Positions 9,718-18,415 of a stretch of DNA of 64,000 nt are shown in pieces. The notes below the pieces were generated by a model. That model did not search any database and was not told where the DNA came from. It worked only from the letters and a program-made list of their open reading frames with translations. Position numbers and translations under genes: made by a program. The DNA is taken from positions 1-64,000 of the forward strand of contig JALNZB010000008.1 in assembly GCA_023229545.1 (NCBI GenBank), read 5' to 3'. The stretch comes from Sulfuritalea sp. (GTDB lineage: Bacteria; Pseudomonadota; Gammaproteobacteria; Burkholderiales; Rhodocyclaceae). Positions within the stretch are counted from its first letter, which is position 1; each line of letters opens with the position of its first letter.

Positions 9718-11223
9718 ATGACATCCAATATTCCGGCACCACTGGTTGTCCTCGAAATGGCGAACAACCACATGGGGAGTTTGGATCATGGCTTGGCTGT
9801 GATCCGGGCCTTTGGCGAAGTATGCCGGCGTTATCCGTTCCGAGCCGCATTCAAGCTTCAGTACCGCGATCTGGATACATTCATCCATCCCGCGATGCGC
9901 GGTCGAGATGATGTCAAATACATCAAGCGATTCTCGGAAACTCGCCTCTCGCGCGAGGACTTCGACCAACTCGTCGCCGAAATTCGTGCGCGGGGTTTCC
10001 TCGCCATGTCGACGCCATTCGACGAGACCTCCGTCGACCTGATCGAAGCGCAAGACCTGGATATCATCAAGATTGCCAGTTGCTCCTTCACGGACTGGCC
10101 ATTGATCGAGCGTATCGTCCTCACGAAGCAACCCATCATTGCCTCAACGGCCGGTGCCGGGCTCGACGAGATCGACCGTGTTGTCAGCTTCCTTCAGCAT
10201 CGCCACAAAGATTTCGCCATCCTGCATTGCGTCGGAGAATACCCAACGCCCGAAGAACGGATGCACTTGTCGCAAATCGATTTTCTCCGGCGCCGCTACC
10301 CCGGTGTGCGCGTCGGATTCTCCACCCACGAGCATCCCGACAACACAAACATTGTCATGCTCGCCCTTGCCAAGGGAGCCACGATCTTCGAAAAGCATGT
10401 AGGCCTGCCAACCGATAAATATCCCCTCAACGCGTACTCGGCATCGCCCGAACAGATAAATGCCTGGCTGGCGGCCATGCAGAACGCGCTCTTGCTATGC
10501 GGCGAGGGAGACACCCGTCATCCGGAAAATCCCGATGAAAAGGCAAGCTTGAAATCCTTGCGCCGGGGCATATTCGCCAAGCGCCCGATACAGGCGGGGG
10601 AAACGATACAACGGGAAGACCTGTATTTCGCGTTCCCATCCGAGGACGGCCAGTACACCGCCAACGACTGGTCCAAGTATGCGCAGTTCACTGCCACGGA
10701 CCCAATAACCACCGATGGCGCCCTGGCCCCGGCAAACACCTCGCGATCCGACGCGCGGGAACAGATATGGGATATCGTCGAGCGCGTCAAGGCATTCCTC
10801 AAGCAAAGCCATGTCATCGTCCCCGGCAGTGCGGACCTTGAAATTTCTCATCATTACGGGCTGGATCGGTTTGACGAAGTGGGACTTACCATGCTCACCG
10901 TGGTCAACCGCGGTTACTGCAAAAAATTGCTCGTAACCTTCCCCGGGCAATTGCATCCCGAGCAATATCACAAGCAGAAGGAAGAAACATTTCATATCCT
11001 GTACGGCGAGGTCACGCTGGAGCTCGACGGAAAGCCAAGCCTGTGCAAACCGGGAGATGTCGTAACCGTGGAACCCGGTACAAGGCACGCGTTCAGCAGT
11101 AAAACAGGGGCGGTGATTGAGGAAATTTCGAGCACCCACTTCAAGGACGATTCCTACTACACGGATACGGCCATCATGGCCAACAAGCAGCGCAAGACCC
11201 TGTTGACCTACTGGATGGAGTAA
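9718..11223 (+). CDS. neuB-like: NeuB-family nonulosonate synthase with SAF and C-terminal cupin domains
   Basis: 501 aa from ATG 9718, chosen because GGGAGG stands 5 bases before it; an in-frame start 75 bases upstream has no such site. The first ~270 residues form the NeuB TIM barrel: EMANNHMGS near the N-terminus, KLQYRD, MSTPFDE, IKIASC, and EKHVGLPTDKY at the end. A SAF-like segment (RRGIFAKRPIQAGE) follows near 310. The last ~110 residues are a cupin (HPEQYHKQKEETFHILYGE, then KPGDVVTVEPGTRHAF) with the usual His/Glu metal ligands. NeuB enzymes condense a hexosamine with phosphoenolpyruvate to make sialic, legionaminic or pseudaminic acid-like sugars. The cupin tail suggests isomerisation or binding of the sugar substrate. 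No CMP transferase is present in the window, so the pathway is incomplete here. The exact sugar cannot be told. Confidence 0.8.
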   Translation: MTSNIPAPLVVLEMANNHMGSLDHGLAVIRAFGEVCRRYPFRAAFKLQYRDLDTFIHPAMRGRDDVKYIKRFSETRLSREDFDQLVAEIRARGFLAMSTPFDETSVDLIEAQDLDIIKIASCSFTDWPLIERIVLTKQPIIASTAGAGLDEIDRVVSFLQHRHKDFAILHCVGEYPTPEERMHLSQIDFLRRRYPGVRVGFSTHEHPDNTNIVMLALAKGATIFEKHVGLPTDKYPLNAYSASPEQINAWLAAMQNALLLCGEGDTRHPENPDEKASLKSLRRGIFAKRPIQAGETIQREDLYFAFPSEDGQYTANDWSKYAQFTATDPITTDGALAPANTSRSDAREQIWDIVERVKAFLKQSHVIVPGSADLEISHHYGLDRFDEVGLTMLTVVNRGYCKKLLVTFPGQLHPEQYHKQKEETFHILYGEVTLELDGKPSLCKPGDVVTVEPGTRHAFSSKTGAVIEEISSTHFKDDSYYTDTAIMANKQRKTLLTYWME

Positions 11224-11228
11224 GAAAG

Positions 11229-13055
11229 GTGTCCGAACCCTATCGCGTTGCCGATTACATAGCTGATTTCGTGGCCGACCTGGGCGTCGAACACGTTTTC
11301 CTTCTGCCCGGTGGCGGGGCTATGTATCTCGTCGACGCCGCAGGAAAATGTCCGCGACTGACCGTAGTAGCCTGCCTTCACGAACAAGCGGCAGCAATAG
11401 CGGCCGAAGCCTATGCGCGCATCAATGAGAATATTGGTGTTGCGATTGTCACCACCGGTCCGGGCGCGACCAATGCCATCACTGCGGTTGCAGGTGCCTG
11501 GATCGAATCCGTCCCGATGATGATCATTTCCGGTCAGGTCAAACGAGCGGATATGCTGCGCGATTCTCCCCTGCGGCAAAATGGCGTACAGGAAGTAGAT
11601 ATCGTCAGGATTGTGAAAAGCATCACCAAATATGCGGTGACAGTGGAGCGCCCGGAAGATATCCGGATTGAAATGGAACGTGCAGTCCATTTCGCGCGCG
11701 ACGGACGGGCCGGCCCCGTCTGGATAGATGTGCCACTCGATGTCCAAGGCGCGCCCGTCGACCCAGCGGCGTTACCCCACTGGCAGTTGAAATCGCCAAA
11801 CGCCGCCCTCCAGTTCCATATGCCGCAAATCAAGCAGATCCAGAAACTGCTCTGCCAAGCCGAACGACCGTTACTGCTAGCCGGACATGGGGTGCGCCTG
11901 GCGGGCGGAGCACGCCTATTTGGGCAACTGGCCGAGAAGCTAGGTATCCCAGTGACGACAACCTGGAACGCACTTGACCTGCTGCCATACGACCATCCGC
12001 TCTTGGTTGGCCGCCCCGGTGTCGTTGCGCTGCGCGCACCGAATTTCGCCGTTCAAAACTGTGACCTGCTCATCAGCATTGGATGTCGACTCGACAATAT
12101 CATCACAGCCTACAACCCGGGCGATTTTGCACGCGGTGCGAAGAAGGTGGTTGTCGACGTCGACAAACACGAAATCAATAAACTCAATATGGATATCGCT
12201 CTGGCGATAGAGGGAGATGCCAAGAGTTTCCTGAAAGAATGGTTGGAGTCGAAAGAGTCCTGCACCTACCCAGATTGGGAAGATTGGAAAACGCGTTGTG
12301 CCGATTGGAAGCGGCGCTATCAGGTAAACGGAGGCGCGCCCTTCCCGCCACGCGGCCCCATTAGCCACTATCAACTGATGGACGCGCTATCTGACGCTAT
12401 TCCGGAGAACACTTGCATCAGCACTGGCAGTTCCGGCTTGGCGGTGGAAGCGTTTTACACCGTCTTCCGCAACAAGCCGGGGCAACGTGTTTTCCTGACA
12501 TCCGGCCTGGGAGCGATGGGCTACGGCCTGCCAGCGGCCATCGGCGCCTGTTTTTCCAACGGCTGCCGACCGATGGTGGCGGTTGAAAGCGATGGAAGCC
12601 TGCAACTCAACATTCAGGAATTGGCTACATTACGCGCCTTCAATCTGCCGATATGTCTAATCGTGATGAACAATAACGGCTATGCCTCCATCCGCAATAC
12701 GCAACGCAATTATTTTGACGGACGTTTTGTCGGCACAGGGCCAGAGGCCGGTCTCCTGTTGCCGGACCTGGAAAAGGTTGCGGCCACGTATGACCTTCCA
12801 TTCCTGCGCATTGCCATCGCCTCCGAATTACAACCCAAACTGCAACAGGCCCTGTCCCAGCCCCGGCCTATGTTGGTCGACGTTCAATTAACGCCCAACG
12901 AGACCCTTGCGCCCAAAGTTTCGGCCATCCTGAGGCCCGACGGTTCGATTATTTCCATGCCGCTGGAGGATATGTCGCCACTACTGTCGCTTGAACAGTT
13001 ACGCACGGAGATGCTGATTCCGTTGTCACCCCAATCTATTGAAGCTATTCGCTAA
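11229..13055 (+). CDS. Acetolactate synthase-like thiamine diphosphate enzyme
   Basis: 608 aa from GTG 11229, five bases after the NeuB-like gene, with AAGAAAG before it. It has the three-domain layout of ThDP decarboxylases. The N-terminal PYR domain carries the catalytic Glu in CLHEQAA, with TTGPGATN following. The C-terminal PP domain carries the ThDP motif ESDGSLQLN ending in MNNNGY. Position in a sugar cluster argues against a role in valine synthesis. Two roles are known for such enzymes in surface-sugar loci: carrying a two-carbon unit onto a keto-sugar, as YerE does in yersiniose synthesis, or a decarboxylation feeding an unusual sugar. The first fits the CDP-3,6-dideoxy-4-ketohexose genes at 22.8-27.5 kb. 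The second fits the adjacent NeuB-like gene. I cannot choose between them. Confidence 0.75.
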   Translation: MSEPYRVADYIADFVADLGVEHVFLLPGGGAMYLVDAAGKCPRLTVVACLHEQAAAIAAEAYARINENIGVAIVTTGPGATNAITAVAGAWIESVPMMIISGQVKRADMLRDSPLRQNGVQEVDIVRIVKSITKYAVTVERPEDIRIEMERAVHFARDGRAGPVWIDVPLDVQGAPVDPAALPHWQLKSPNAALQFHMPQIKQIQKLLCQAERPLLLAGHGVRLAGGARLFGQLAEKLGIPVTTTWNALDLLPYDHPLLVGRPGVVALRAPNFAVQNCDLLISIGCRLDNIITAYNPGDFARGAKKVVVDVDKHEINKLNMDIALAIEGDAKSFLKEWLESKESCTYPDWEDWKTRCADWKRRYQVNGGAPFPPRGPISHYQLMDALSDAIPENTCISTGSSGLAVEAFYTVFRNKPGQRVFLTSGLGAMGYGLPAAIGACFSNGCRPMVAVESDGSLQLNIQELATLRAFNLPICLIVMNNNGYASIRNTQRNYFDGRFVGTGPEAGLLLPDLEKVAATYDLPFLRIAIASELQPKLQQALSQPRPMLVDVQLTPNETLAPKVSAILRPDGSIISMPLEDMSPLLSLEQLRTEMLIPLSPQSIEAIR

Positions 13056-13171
13056 TGTCCAAACAGACTCGAGCTGTGGTGAAACTGCTGCCTCGTCATA
13101 CTGTGTCATTACCCGTAGTACTGAATGGCAACGTCGACCCACGGTTGGTCCGCGAAAGGCGGTATCAGTGA
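13055..13171 (+). CDS. Possible 38-residue small protein between two coupled genes
   Basis: ATG 13055 overlaps the stop of the ThDP gene (TAATG). The frame ends at TGA 13169-13171, which overlaps the likely GTG start (13168) of the next gene. The predicted peptide is basic (MSKQTRAVVKLLPRH at its start) and matches nothing I know. Overlaps at both ends are what translational coupling looks like, so it may be real or may be a leader that carries ribosomes across the gap. If the next gene truly begins at TTG 13039, this ORF is spurious. Confidence 0.3.
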   Translation: MSKQTRAVVKLLPRHTVSLPVVLNGNVDPRLVRERRYQ

Positions 13172-14238
13172 ACCACTTGTCATTAGCTGATCTAGCTGAT
13201 CCAATTCCGACAGACATAGACGAAGCCACAGCAAGAGTTTCCGAACGCGCTGTCGCAGCTTTGCGTGGAGCCCGAATACTTGTCACCGGCGGAACTGGGT
13301 TTCTAGGATCTTGGCTAGTCGATGTGCTACTTGCGCTGAACCATCGCTATCGACTGGACCTTGTCATTTATTTACTCACTCGCCAGGAATTCGCTTTCAA
13401 GCAAAAACGCCCCGACCTTGCAGTAGCGCCGCAAATCCAACTGCTGAGTGGCGATGTCCGAAACTTCAAGTGTCCCGATATCAGGCTCACCCACGTCGTT
13501 CACGCCGCCGCAGACACAAGCGCAACCGCTGCTGCGCAACCACTAGCACTCGCCGAGACTATTTTGGACGGTAGTCGCCATGTGTTCAACATCGCCAGAC
13601 GGGCCGGAGCGCAACGCTTTCTCTTTCTCAGTTCCGGCGCAGTTGTTGGGCGCGTGTTTGACTCTGCCGCATTGATTACAGAGGATGCGACTACCGCGCC
13701 TTCCGTTGAGGATCCAGCATCGTTCTATGGAAACGCGAAACGTTTTGCCGAGCATCTTCTTCTCCTCGCCGCCGCAAAAACCCGTGTTGAGCTAGTAATT
13801 GCGCGCGGGTTTGCATTTGTCGGCCCACGAATGCCTCTAACCGGGCACTTCGCAATTGGCAACTTTATCCACGACGCAGTATTGGGTTACGCCCCACGTG
13901 TAAACAGTGCTGGAATCGCGCTCCGCTCCTACCTCTATGCCGCTGACGCTGCAGTATGGTTGATTACACTACTTGCGCTCGCGCAACCACGCAGAATCTA
14001 TAACGTGGGATCTGATCAAGCTCTAACCATTCAGGCTCTAGCACTCCAGGTAGCCAAAACACTTCAAGCCCCGCTCCCCGCTCTTCCAGTTTTTGACAAT
14101 CGCAACATCGATCAACAGCATAACTACGTCCCAAACATATCGAGAGCATCAACTGAACTTGCACTTGAGCCGTGGACAACATTACCCACTGCCATTTCAC
14201 ACACAGCGCTTTGGGCGCGCAATATGGCACGCCCATGA
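13168..14238 (+). CDS. NAD-dependent epimerase/dehydratase (extended SDR)
   Basis: 356 aa from GTG 13168, with AAAGGCGG upstream. The in-frame TTG at 13039 would add a tail with no family character. The nucleotide-binding motif TGGTGFLG lies near residue 40, HAAADTSA near 115, and the active-site Ser in FLSSGAVV with YGNAKRFAE further on (Y and K of YxxxK). Extended SDRs of this shape epimerise, dehydrate or reduce nucleotide-linked sugars. The position after a NeuB-like and a ThDP gene suggests work on the same unusual sugar. The specific reaction cannot be read from the sequence. Confidence 0.75.
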   Translation: MNHLSLADLADPIPTDIDEATARVSERAVAALRGARILVTGGTGFLGSWLVDVLLALNHRYRLDLVIYLLTRQEFAFKQKRPDLAVAPQIQLLSGDVRNFKCPDIRLTHVVHAAADTSATAAAQPLALAETILDGSRHVFNIARRAGAQRFLFLSSGAVVGRVFDSAALITEDATTAPSVEDPASFYGNAKRFAEHLLLLAAAKTRVELVIARGFAFVGPRMPLTGHFAIGNFIHDAVLGYAPRVNSAGIALRSYLYAADAAVWLITLLALAQPRRIYNVGSDQALTIQALALQVAKTLQAPLPALPVFDNRNIDQQHNYVPNISRASTELALEPWTTLPTAISHTALWARNMARP

Positions 14239-14464
14239 GCCAACTAATGCCTCGTAACAGCAGGCCCGGGATTCTCCAGAAATCAACGGTGGGACGAACC
14301 CCGCAGATCAACCCCTCCCCGAGATGCTATTCCATAGACTCCCGACCGCACGACAATTTAACACCCATAGAATTACACTCTATTGACATGAACGAAGTTG
14401 ATCAAGGCAAAAAAGCCCCAACACCACACAATGCATTAAGTCTCCACCTGCCTGGAGGATCAAC

Positions 14465-16156
14465 ATGACACGAATTGCTTTTGTTAATCCACTCTCTTTG
14501 CCCTTTGATATATTGAAAACTTATGTTGGCGGTCGCGCTACAGACGTTAGAAACATTACGCACGAGGGCGTTACCCTTCCCATGGGAATAATGTATTTAT
14601 CGAGTTATCTAAAGCAGCATTTACCCGACATTACAGTAACATTAATAGATTACAGGCGCCATTTTGCTGAGCTTCCGGAATATGGAGACCTGGAAGCTTT
14701 CATCGACACAATTGCAATCCAGAGTAGTTCTGAACCTCCAGATATAATTGCGTTTTCTGTAATTGTCCCATCTTCTCATGCCTTCTTTAAACTGTCGTTA
14801 GACCGGCTTTCTCGTTTGTGGCCTAACGCTGAAGTAATTGTGGGAGGTGGCTACGCAACCAATTACGCCGCTGAGCTAATCGAATTCGATGCCGTTGACG
14901 CCGTTTTTAGGGGCGAGGGGGAATTATCCTTAATAACATATTTATCGTGTCAGTCCGAAGATCAGAAAAATGTCATTCCTGGCGTTATTGTGAAAAGTAA
15001 TCGAAACTACCGTCCCTATTCGATGCCAGCTATTCTCCCCACAATGGATTTTAATCCTTTGCCTGACTATGAGCTTGTCGACATGCGTTTCTATGTTGAG
15101 AACAATTCGCAAATGGGCGTCGCAGCAAAATCTCGCAAATATTCTGGGGTCAAGAGCGCGAGTCTCATGACTTCGTTAGGCTGTCCTTTTCGCTGCACGT
15201 TTTGCGCTTCGCATACAATCCACGGTCGCAAACTGCGCTACAAATCAATTCCGCACGTCATCGACGAAATTAAGCTTCTTAACGAAAAATGGGGAGTGAC
15301 GTTCTTTCTACCGAACGATGATTTGTTTGTCGCCAGCAAGAAGCGCACTCTGGCGCTTCTTGCGGCGATTCGCGAACTGGATATTAGTAACTTTACCCTG
15401 CAATGCCCTGCCTCCTTGTCCGTCAACATTCTTGACGAGGAAATTATAGATGCCTTGATCGACACAGGAATGGATGTAATCACTATTTCCATAGAATCAG
15501 GTTCAGAGCACGTTCAAAAAAACATAATTAAGAAATCTGTAAAACTGGATAAAGCGAAACGGCTCGTGGCGCATATTCGCAGTCGGGAAGTTGATGTTCG
15601 CGCTGTATTCATTCTAGGCTTTCCGGGAGAAACCTTGGAGCAAATGAATGAGACGATTGCCTTTGCCTTGGAACTCGGTGCAGACTGGAACCTGTTCTTT
15701 GTGGCGACCCCAATCCCTGGATCTGAAATGTTCGAGCAGTTTGCGACGCTAGGTTACATTCCTCAAAATATTGACTCGCTCACTGATAGTCATTTTGCGA
15801 AACGTGGCTTCGATACCCCGGAAGCGTCCGCAACTGAAGTAACCGACCTGGTTTATGGTGCCAATCTGATAACAAATTTCAGCAAAAACATCAATATTCG
15901 TGCCGGACGCTGGCACCGAGCCATTGAGTTTATTGAGCCAATTGCGGAACAGTACCCATTCCATCTGATCGCGCTAGACGCGCTCAGTCAATGTTACGGC
16001 GGCACTGGTGATTATGATGGTGTTGCAAGCTGCGATGAAAGGATAAGGCGGGCCTATTCGACTGACCAACGCGCGCATTTGCTTTTTGACACCTATGGAC
16101 ACCTGCTTTCTCCAAGATGTCAGTCAGAAGTAAGACGGATTGCGACCGATTGCTAG
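14465..16156 (+). CDS. B12-binding radical SAM enzyme
   Basis: 563 aa. GGAGG lies 7 bases before ATG 14465. The first ~170 residues look like a cobalamin-binding Rossmann domain (PMGIMYLSSYL, DIIAFSV, VIVGGGYATN). The radical SAM barrel follows with the [4Fe-4S] motif CPFRCTFC near 240 and typical SIESGSE and FILGFPGE strands. The last ~110 residues are helical and unassigned. Such enzymes methylate or rearrange unreactive carbons. First gene of an AT-rich block holding three radical SAM proteins. The substrate is unknown; the surrounding sugar genes make a modified sugar or lipid plausible, and a peptide or protein substrate is not excluded. Confidence 0.8.
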   Translation: MTRIAFVNPLSLPFDILKTYVGGRATDVRNITHEGVTLPMGIMYLSSYLKQHLPDITVTLIDYRRHFAELPEYGDLEAFIDTIAIQSSSEPPDIIAFSVIVPSSHAFFKLSLDRLSRLWPNAEVIVGGGYATNYAAELIEFDAVDAVFRGEGELSLITYLSCQSEDQKNVIPGVIVKSNRNYRPYSMPAILPTMDFNPLPDYELVDMRFYVENNSQMGVAAKSRKYSGVKSASLMTSLGCPFRCTFCASHTIHGRKLRYKSIPHVIDEIKLLNEKWGVTFFLPNDDLFVASKKRTLALLAAIRELDISNFTLQCPASLSVNILDEEIIDALIDTGMDVITISIESGSEHVQKNIIKKSVKLDKAKRLVAHIRSREVDVRAVFILGFPGETLEQMNETIAFALELGADWNLFFVATPIPGSEMFEQFATLGYIPQNIDSLTDSHFAKRGFDTPEASATEVTDLVYGANLITNFSKNINIRAGRWHRAIEFIEPIAEQYPFHLIALDALSQCYGGTGDYDGVASCDERIRRAYSTDQRAHLLFDTYGHLLSPRCQSEVRRIATDC

Positions 16157-16256
16157 TGTTGTAACTTGAAGGCAACGATTTCATGGGCACATGTTCCCGC
16201 CAGTTGAGTTTCCATGTCGGTCCAGTTATCGATATAGTTTCTCGTTCGGAATTAAC

Positions 16257-17243
16257 ATGAACAAGAAATACTCGTCTTTGCGGTCGGCCCAGCGACTTAA
16301 CTTAGTCGAGCAGATTCCCATCGAATTCCCTTGGTCTGTGTATATTGAGCCCACCAATCGCTGCAACTTTAGTTGCGTTTTTTGCCCTATATCGAGCAAA
16401 GATTATTTGCGGCAAGGCGGCGGTGAAATGATGACTAACGCTACATTTCAAACTATTTGCGACCAGATCGAGGAGGGCGGCAGGTTAAAGGCGCTTCGTC
16501 TTTACATGCTGGGCGAACCGCTGCTCAATAAACGAATCATAGACTTTATTGCTGAGGCAAGGCGGCGCAATCTGGCGGAGCGCATTGAACTTACGAGCAA
16601 CGGCGCTCCCTTGAAAAATGCTTCTCTTCGTTCGCAGCTTCTCGCATCGGGTTTGGATTATCTACGAATAAGTGTTTATGGAACAACTCTCGATGAGCAT
16701 CGACAGCTTACACAGAGCAACTCTGACCCTTTGCATATTCGAGCTTCCCTCGCCGCGTTAAAAAGTGAGCGCGACCGTACCGGATCAGCGCTGTATATTT
16801 ATGCAAAGCTTATCGATTCCGGCGATCTCGATCAGATCAATCGATTCAAGCAACAATATGACACGATTTGCGACGAAGCTGAAATCGAACCGCCAATGAA
16901 CTGGGATGGACAAGGCGATTATTTGTCTCCGATTTTCGCAAATACCGATCCGTCTGCACTTCATGCGCTGTTTCCACACAAGAAAGTAGCTTGCCCCTTC
17001 CCTTTCTACACTGCTGTAGTCCACGTCAACGGTGATGTCAGCCTTTGTTGCGTTGATTGGTCAAAAATGACAAAAGTTGGCAATATTCACACGCGGACTC
17101 TAATGGAAATATGGAATGGCCCCGAAGCAGTCGCGTTTCGCCTTTTGCATCTGAGCGGCAAACGTAACCAAAATACCGCCTGCTCAAAATGTTCGCATCT
17201 TTTCACCAGCCCAGATAACATTGACGATTTACTTACAAGTTGA
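16257..17243 (+). CDS. Radical SAM protein with C-terminal cysteine-rich (SPASM-like) segment
   Basis: 328 aa from ATG 16257; an upstream in-frame start would add 22 residues lacking family character. The cluster motif CNFSCVFC is near residue 41, followed by RLYMLGEPLLN and LTSNGAPL strands. The C-terminal part has four to five Cys (VACPFP, SLCCVDW, TACSKCSH), matching SPASM-type auxiliary iron-sulfur clusters. SPASM enzymes often modify peptides, but close relatives in glycan clusters act on sugars or lipids. It lies 100 bases after the B12 radical SAM gene and overlaps the next gene by 4 bases. Confidence 0.75.
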   Translation: MNKKYSSLRSAQRLNLVEQIPIEFPWSVYIEPTNRCNFSCVFCPISSKDYLRQGGGEMMTNATFQTICDQIEEGGRLKALRLYMLGEPLLNKRIIDFIAEARRRNLAERIELTSNGAPLKNASLRSQLLASGLDYLRISVYGTTLDEHRQLTQSNSDPLHIRASLAALKSERDRTGSALYIYAKLIDSGDLDQINRFKQQYDTICDEAEIEPPMNWDGQGDYLSPIFANTDPSALHALFPHKKVACPFPFYTAVVHVNGDVSLCCVDWSKMTKVGNIHTRTLMEIWNGPEAVAFRLLHLSGKRNQNTACSKCSHLFTSPDNIDDLLTS

Positions 17244-18307
17244 TTAAAAATACTTTGCCAGCTTCGACTCCTAACTGTATTAGCTGTTGTGGGGTCTTTG
17301 TTTCATTCGATACTGTTCCATTTCCGCACTATCGATGCTCCGTTTGCGGACATCTGTGGCGCCCAGAGACAATTAAGCCAGAGTATTATTTCCATGCTTC
17401 CAGGCGTAACGATTTAGGGCCGTCAAATCTTTCCAAAAAATTTGCGGAGCGACTGAAATTTATCCAGCCACTTCTGAGTTCTGGTATGCATATTCTCGAA
17501 GTCGGATGCGCTGAAGGCGGGTTCGGAGCATTATTAAAAAGTCAGTGCGGAGCCTATTACGCGGGAGTTGAAGTTTCAGAAGATGCAATAACTGCTTCAG
17601 CAATACTGGATGCTGTTCATCGCACTCCGATCAACTCATTGCAGATTTCCCAGCGATTCGATTTGATCCTGTGTTTTCACGTTATCGAACACCTTCAGGA
17701 TCCTTTTTCGGCGCTCGTCGCTATACGCAACCACCTTTCCGCTTCGGGTCGCGTCGTACTAGAGGTACCGAATGGGGCTGGAAATCGCTGGATTCCCTGG
17801 GATCGAAACCCGGAACATCTCCATTTTTTTTCCGCCGCGTCTTTGGCCATTGTATGTCACAGAGCCGGTCTGGCTATTGAGAAGCTTGAAGGTTCATGTT
17901 TCGAATCTCCAGCATACAGCGATAGTTTACGGGTGCAATTGAAACTTGCCGACTCTCCGAGCGAGAAACAAATTCGTTTTCTGAGTCGCCTGGCAGCCGT
18001 CGCAGGTCCGAAGTTTATTGTTTGGGGGGTGGGTGGCGATTTTAATAACTACCTTCGCCCCTACATAAACCCCGATTTGGTCGCGGCATATATCGACGAG
18101 GGCGAGACCAAGTGGGGAACGATAATAGATAACATTCCCGTTCAGTCGCCGGCAATACTTGAAACAATGCCACTTACCCGAATAGTCATCGCAACGTTAA
18201 GATATCACAGCGAGATTGAACATATCCTTACTTCGCGGTACAACATACCGCGAGAACAAATTGTCGGCCTTAGTCGGCTGCTTGACTTCGATCAAGATAT
18301 TCTTTAG
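17240..18307 (+). CDS. Zinc-ribbon SAM methyltransferase with C-terminal Rossmann-like domain
   Basis: 355 aa from TTG 17240, overlapping the previous stop (TTGA). Residues about 13-40 have two Cys pairs (CISCC, CSVCGHLW) typical of a zinc ribbon. The methyltransferase core follows: ILEVGCAEGGFG near 83, LCFHVIEHLQDP near 145, ASGRVVLEVPN. From about 250 a separate nucleotide-fold domain begins with FIVWGVGGDFNN and contains TKWGTIIDNIPVQSP. This order, ribbon then methyltransferase then Rossmann tail, is that of sugar C-methyltransferases acting on nucleotide keto-sugars. The TTG start suggests low or coupled translation. A similar C-terminal domain closes the FkbM protein at 19531-20658. 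Confidence 0.7.
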   Translation: MIKNTLPASTPNCISCCGVFVSFDTVPFPHYRCSVCGHLWRPETIKPEYYFHASRRNDLGPSNLSKKFAERLKFIQPLLSSGMHILEVGCAEGGFGALLKSQCGAYYAGVEVSEDAITASAILDAVHRTPINSLQISQRFDLILCFHVIEHLQDPFSALVAIRNHLSASGRVVLEVPNGAGNRWIPWDRNPEHLHFFSAASLAIVCHRAGLAIEKLEGSCFESPAYSDSLRVQLKLADSPSEKQIRFLSRLAAVAGPKFIVWGVGGDFNNYLRPYINPDLVAAYIDEGETKWGTIIDNIPVQSPAILETMPLTRIVIATLRYHSEIEHILTSRYNIPREQIVGLSRLLDFDQDIL

Positions 18308-18415
18308 ACGCATATTGAATGGTTTAACAAGTTTACCTGCGCTACGATCCGACTTGCGTTTAACGTCTCTGCCAATACCGGCCACCTAACATAGATGGTG
18401 TTTTAGGAAAATATC

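Noticed and set aside
14172..14468. 98-codon ORF before the first radical SAM gene
   Set aside because: It overlaps the end of the SDR gene in another frame, has no motif and no ribosome site.
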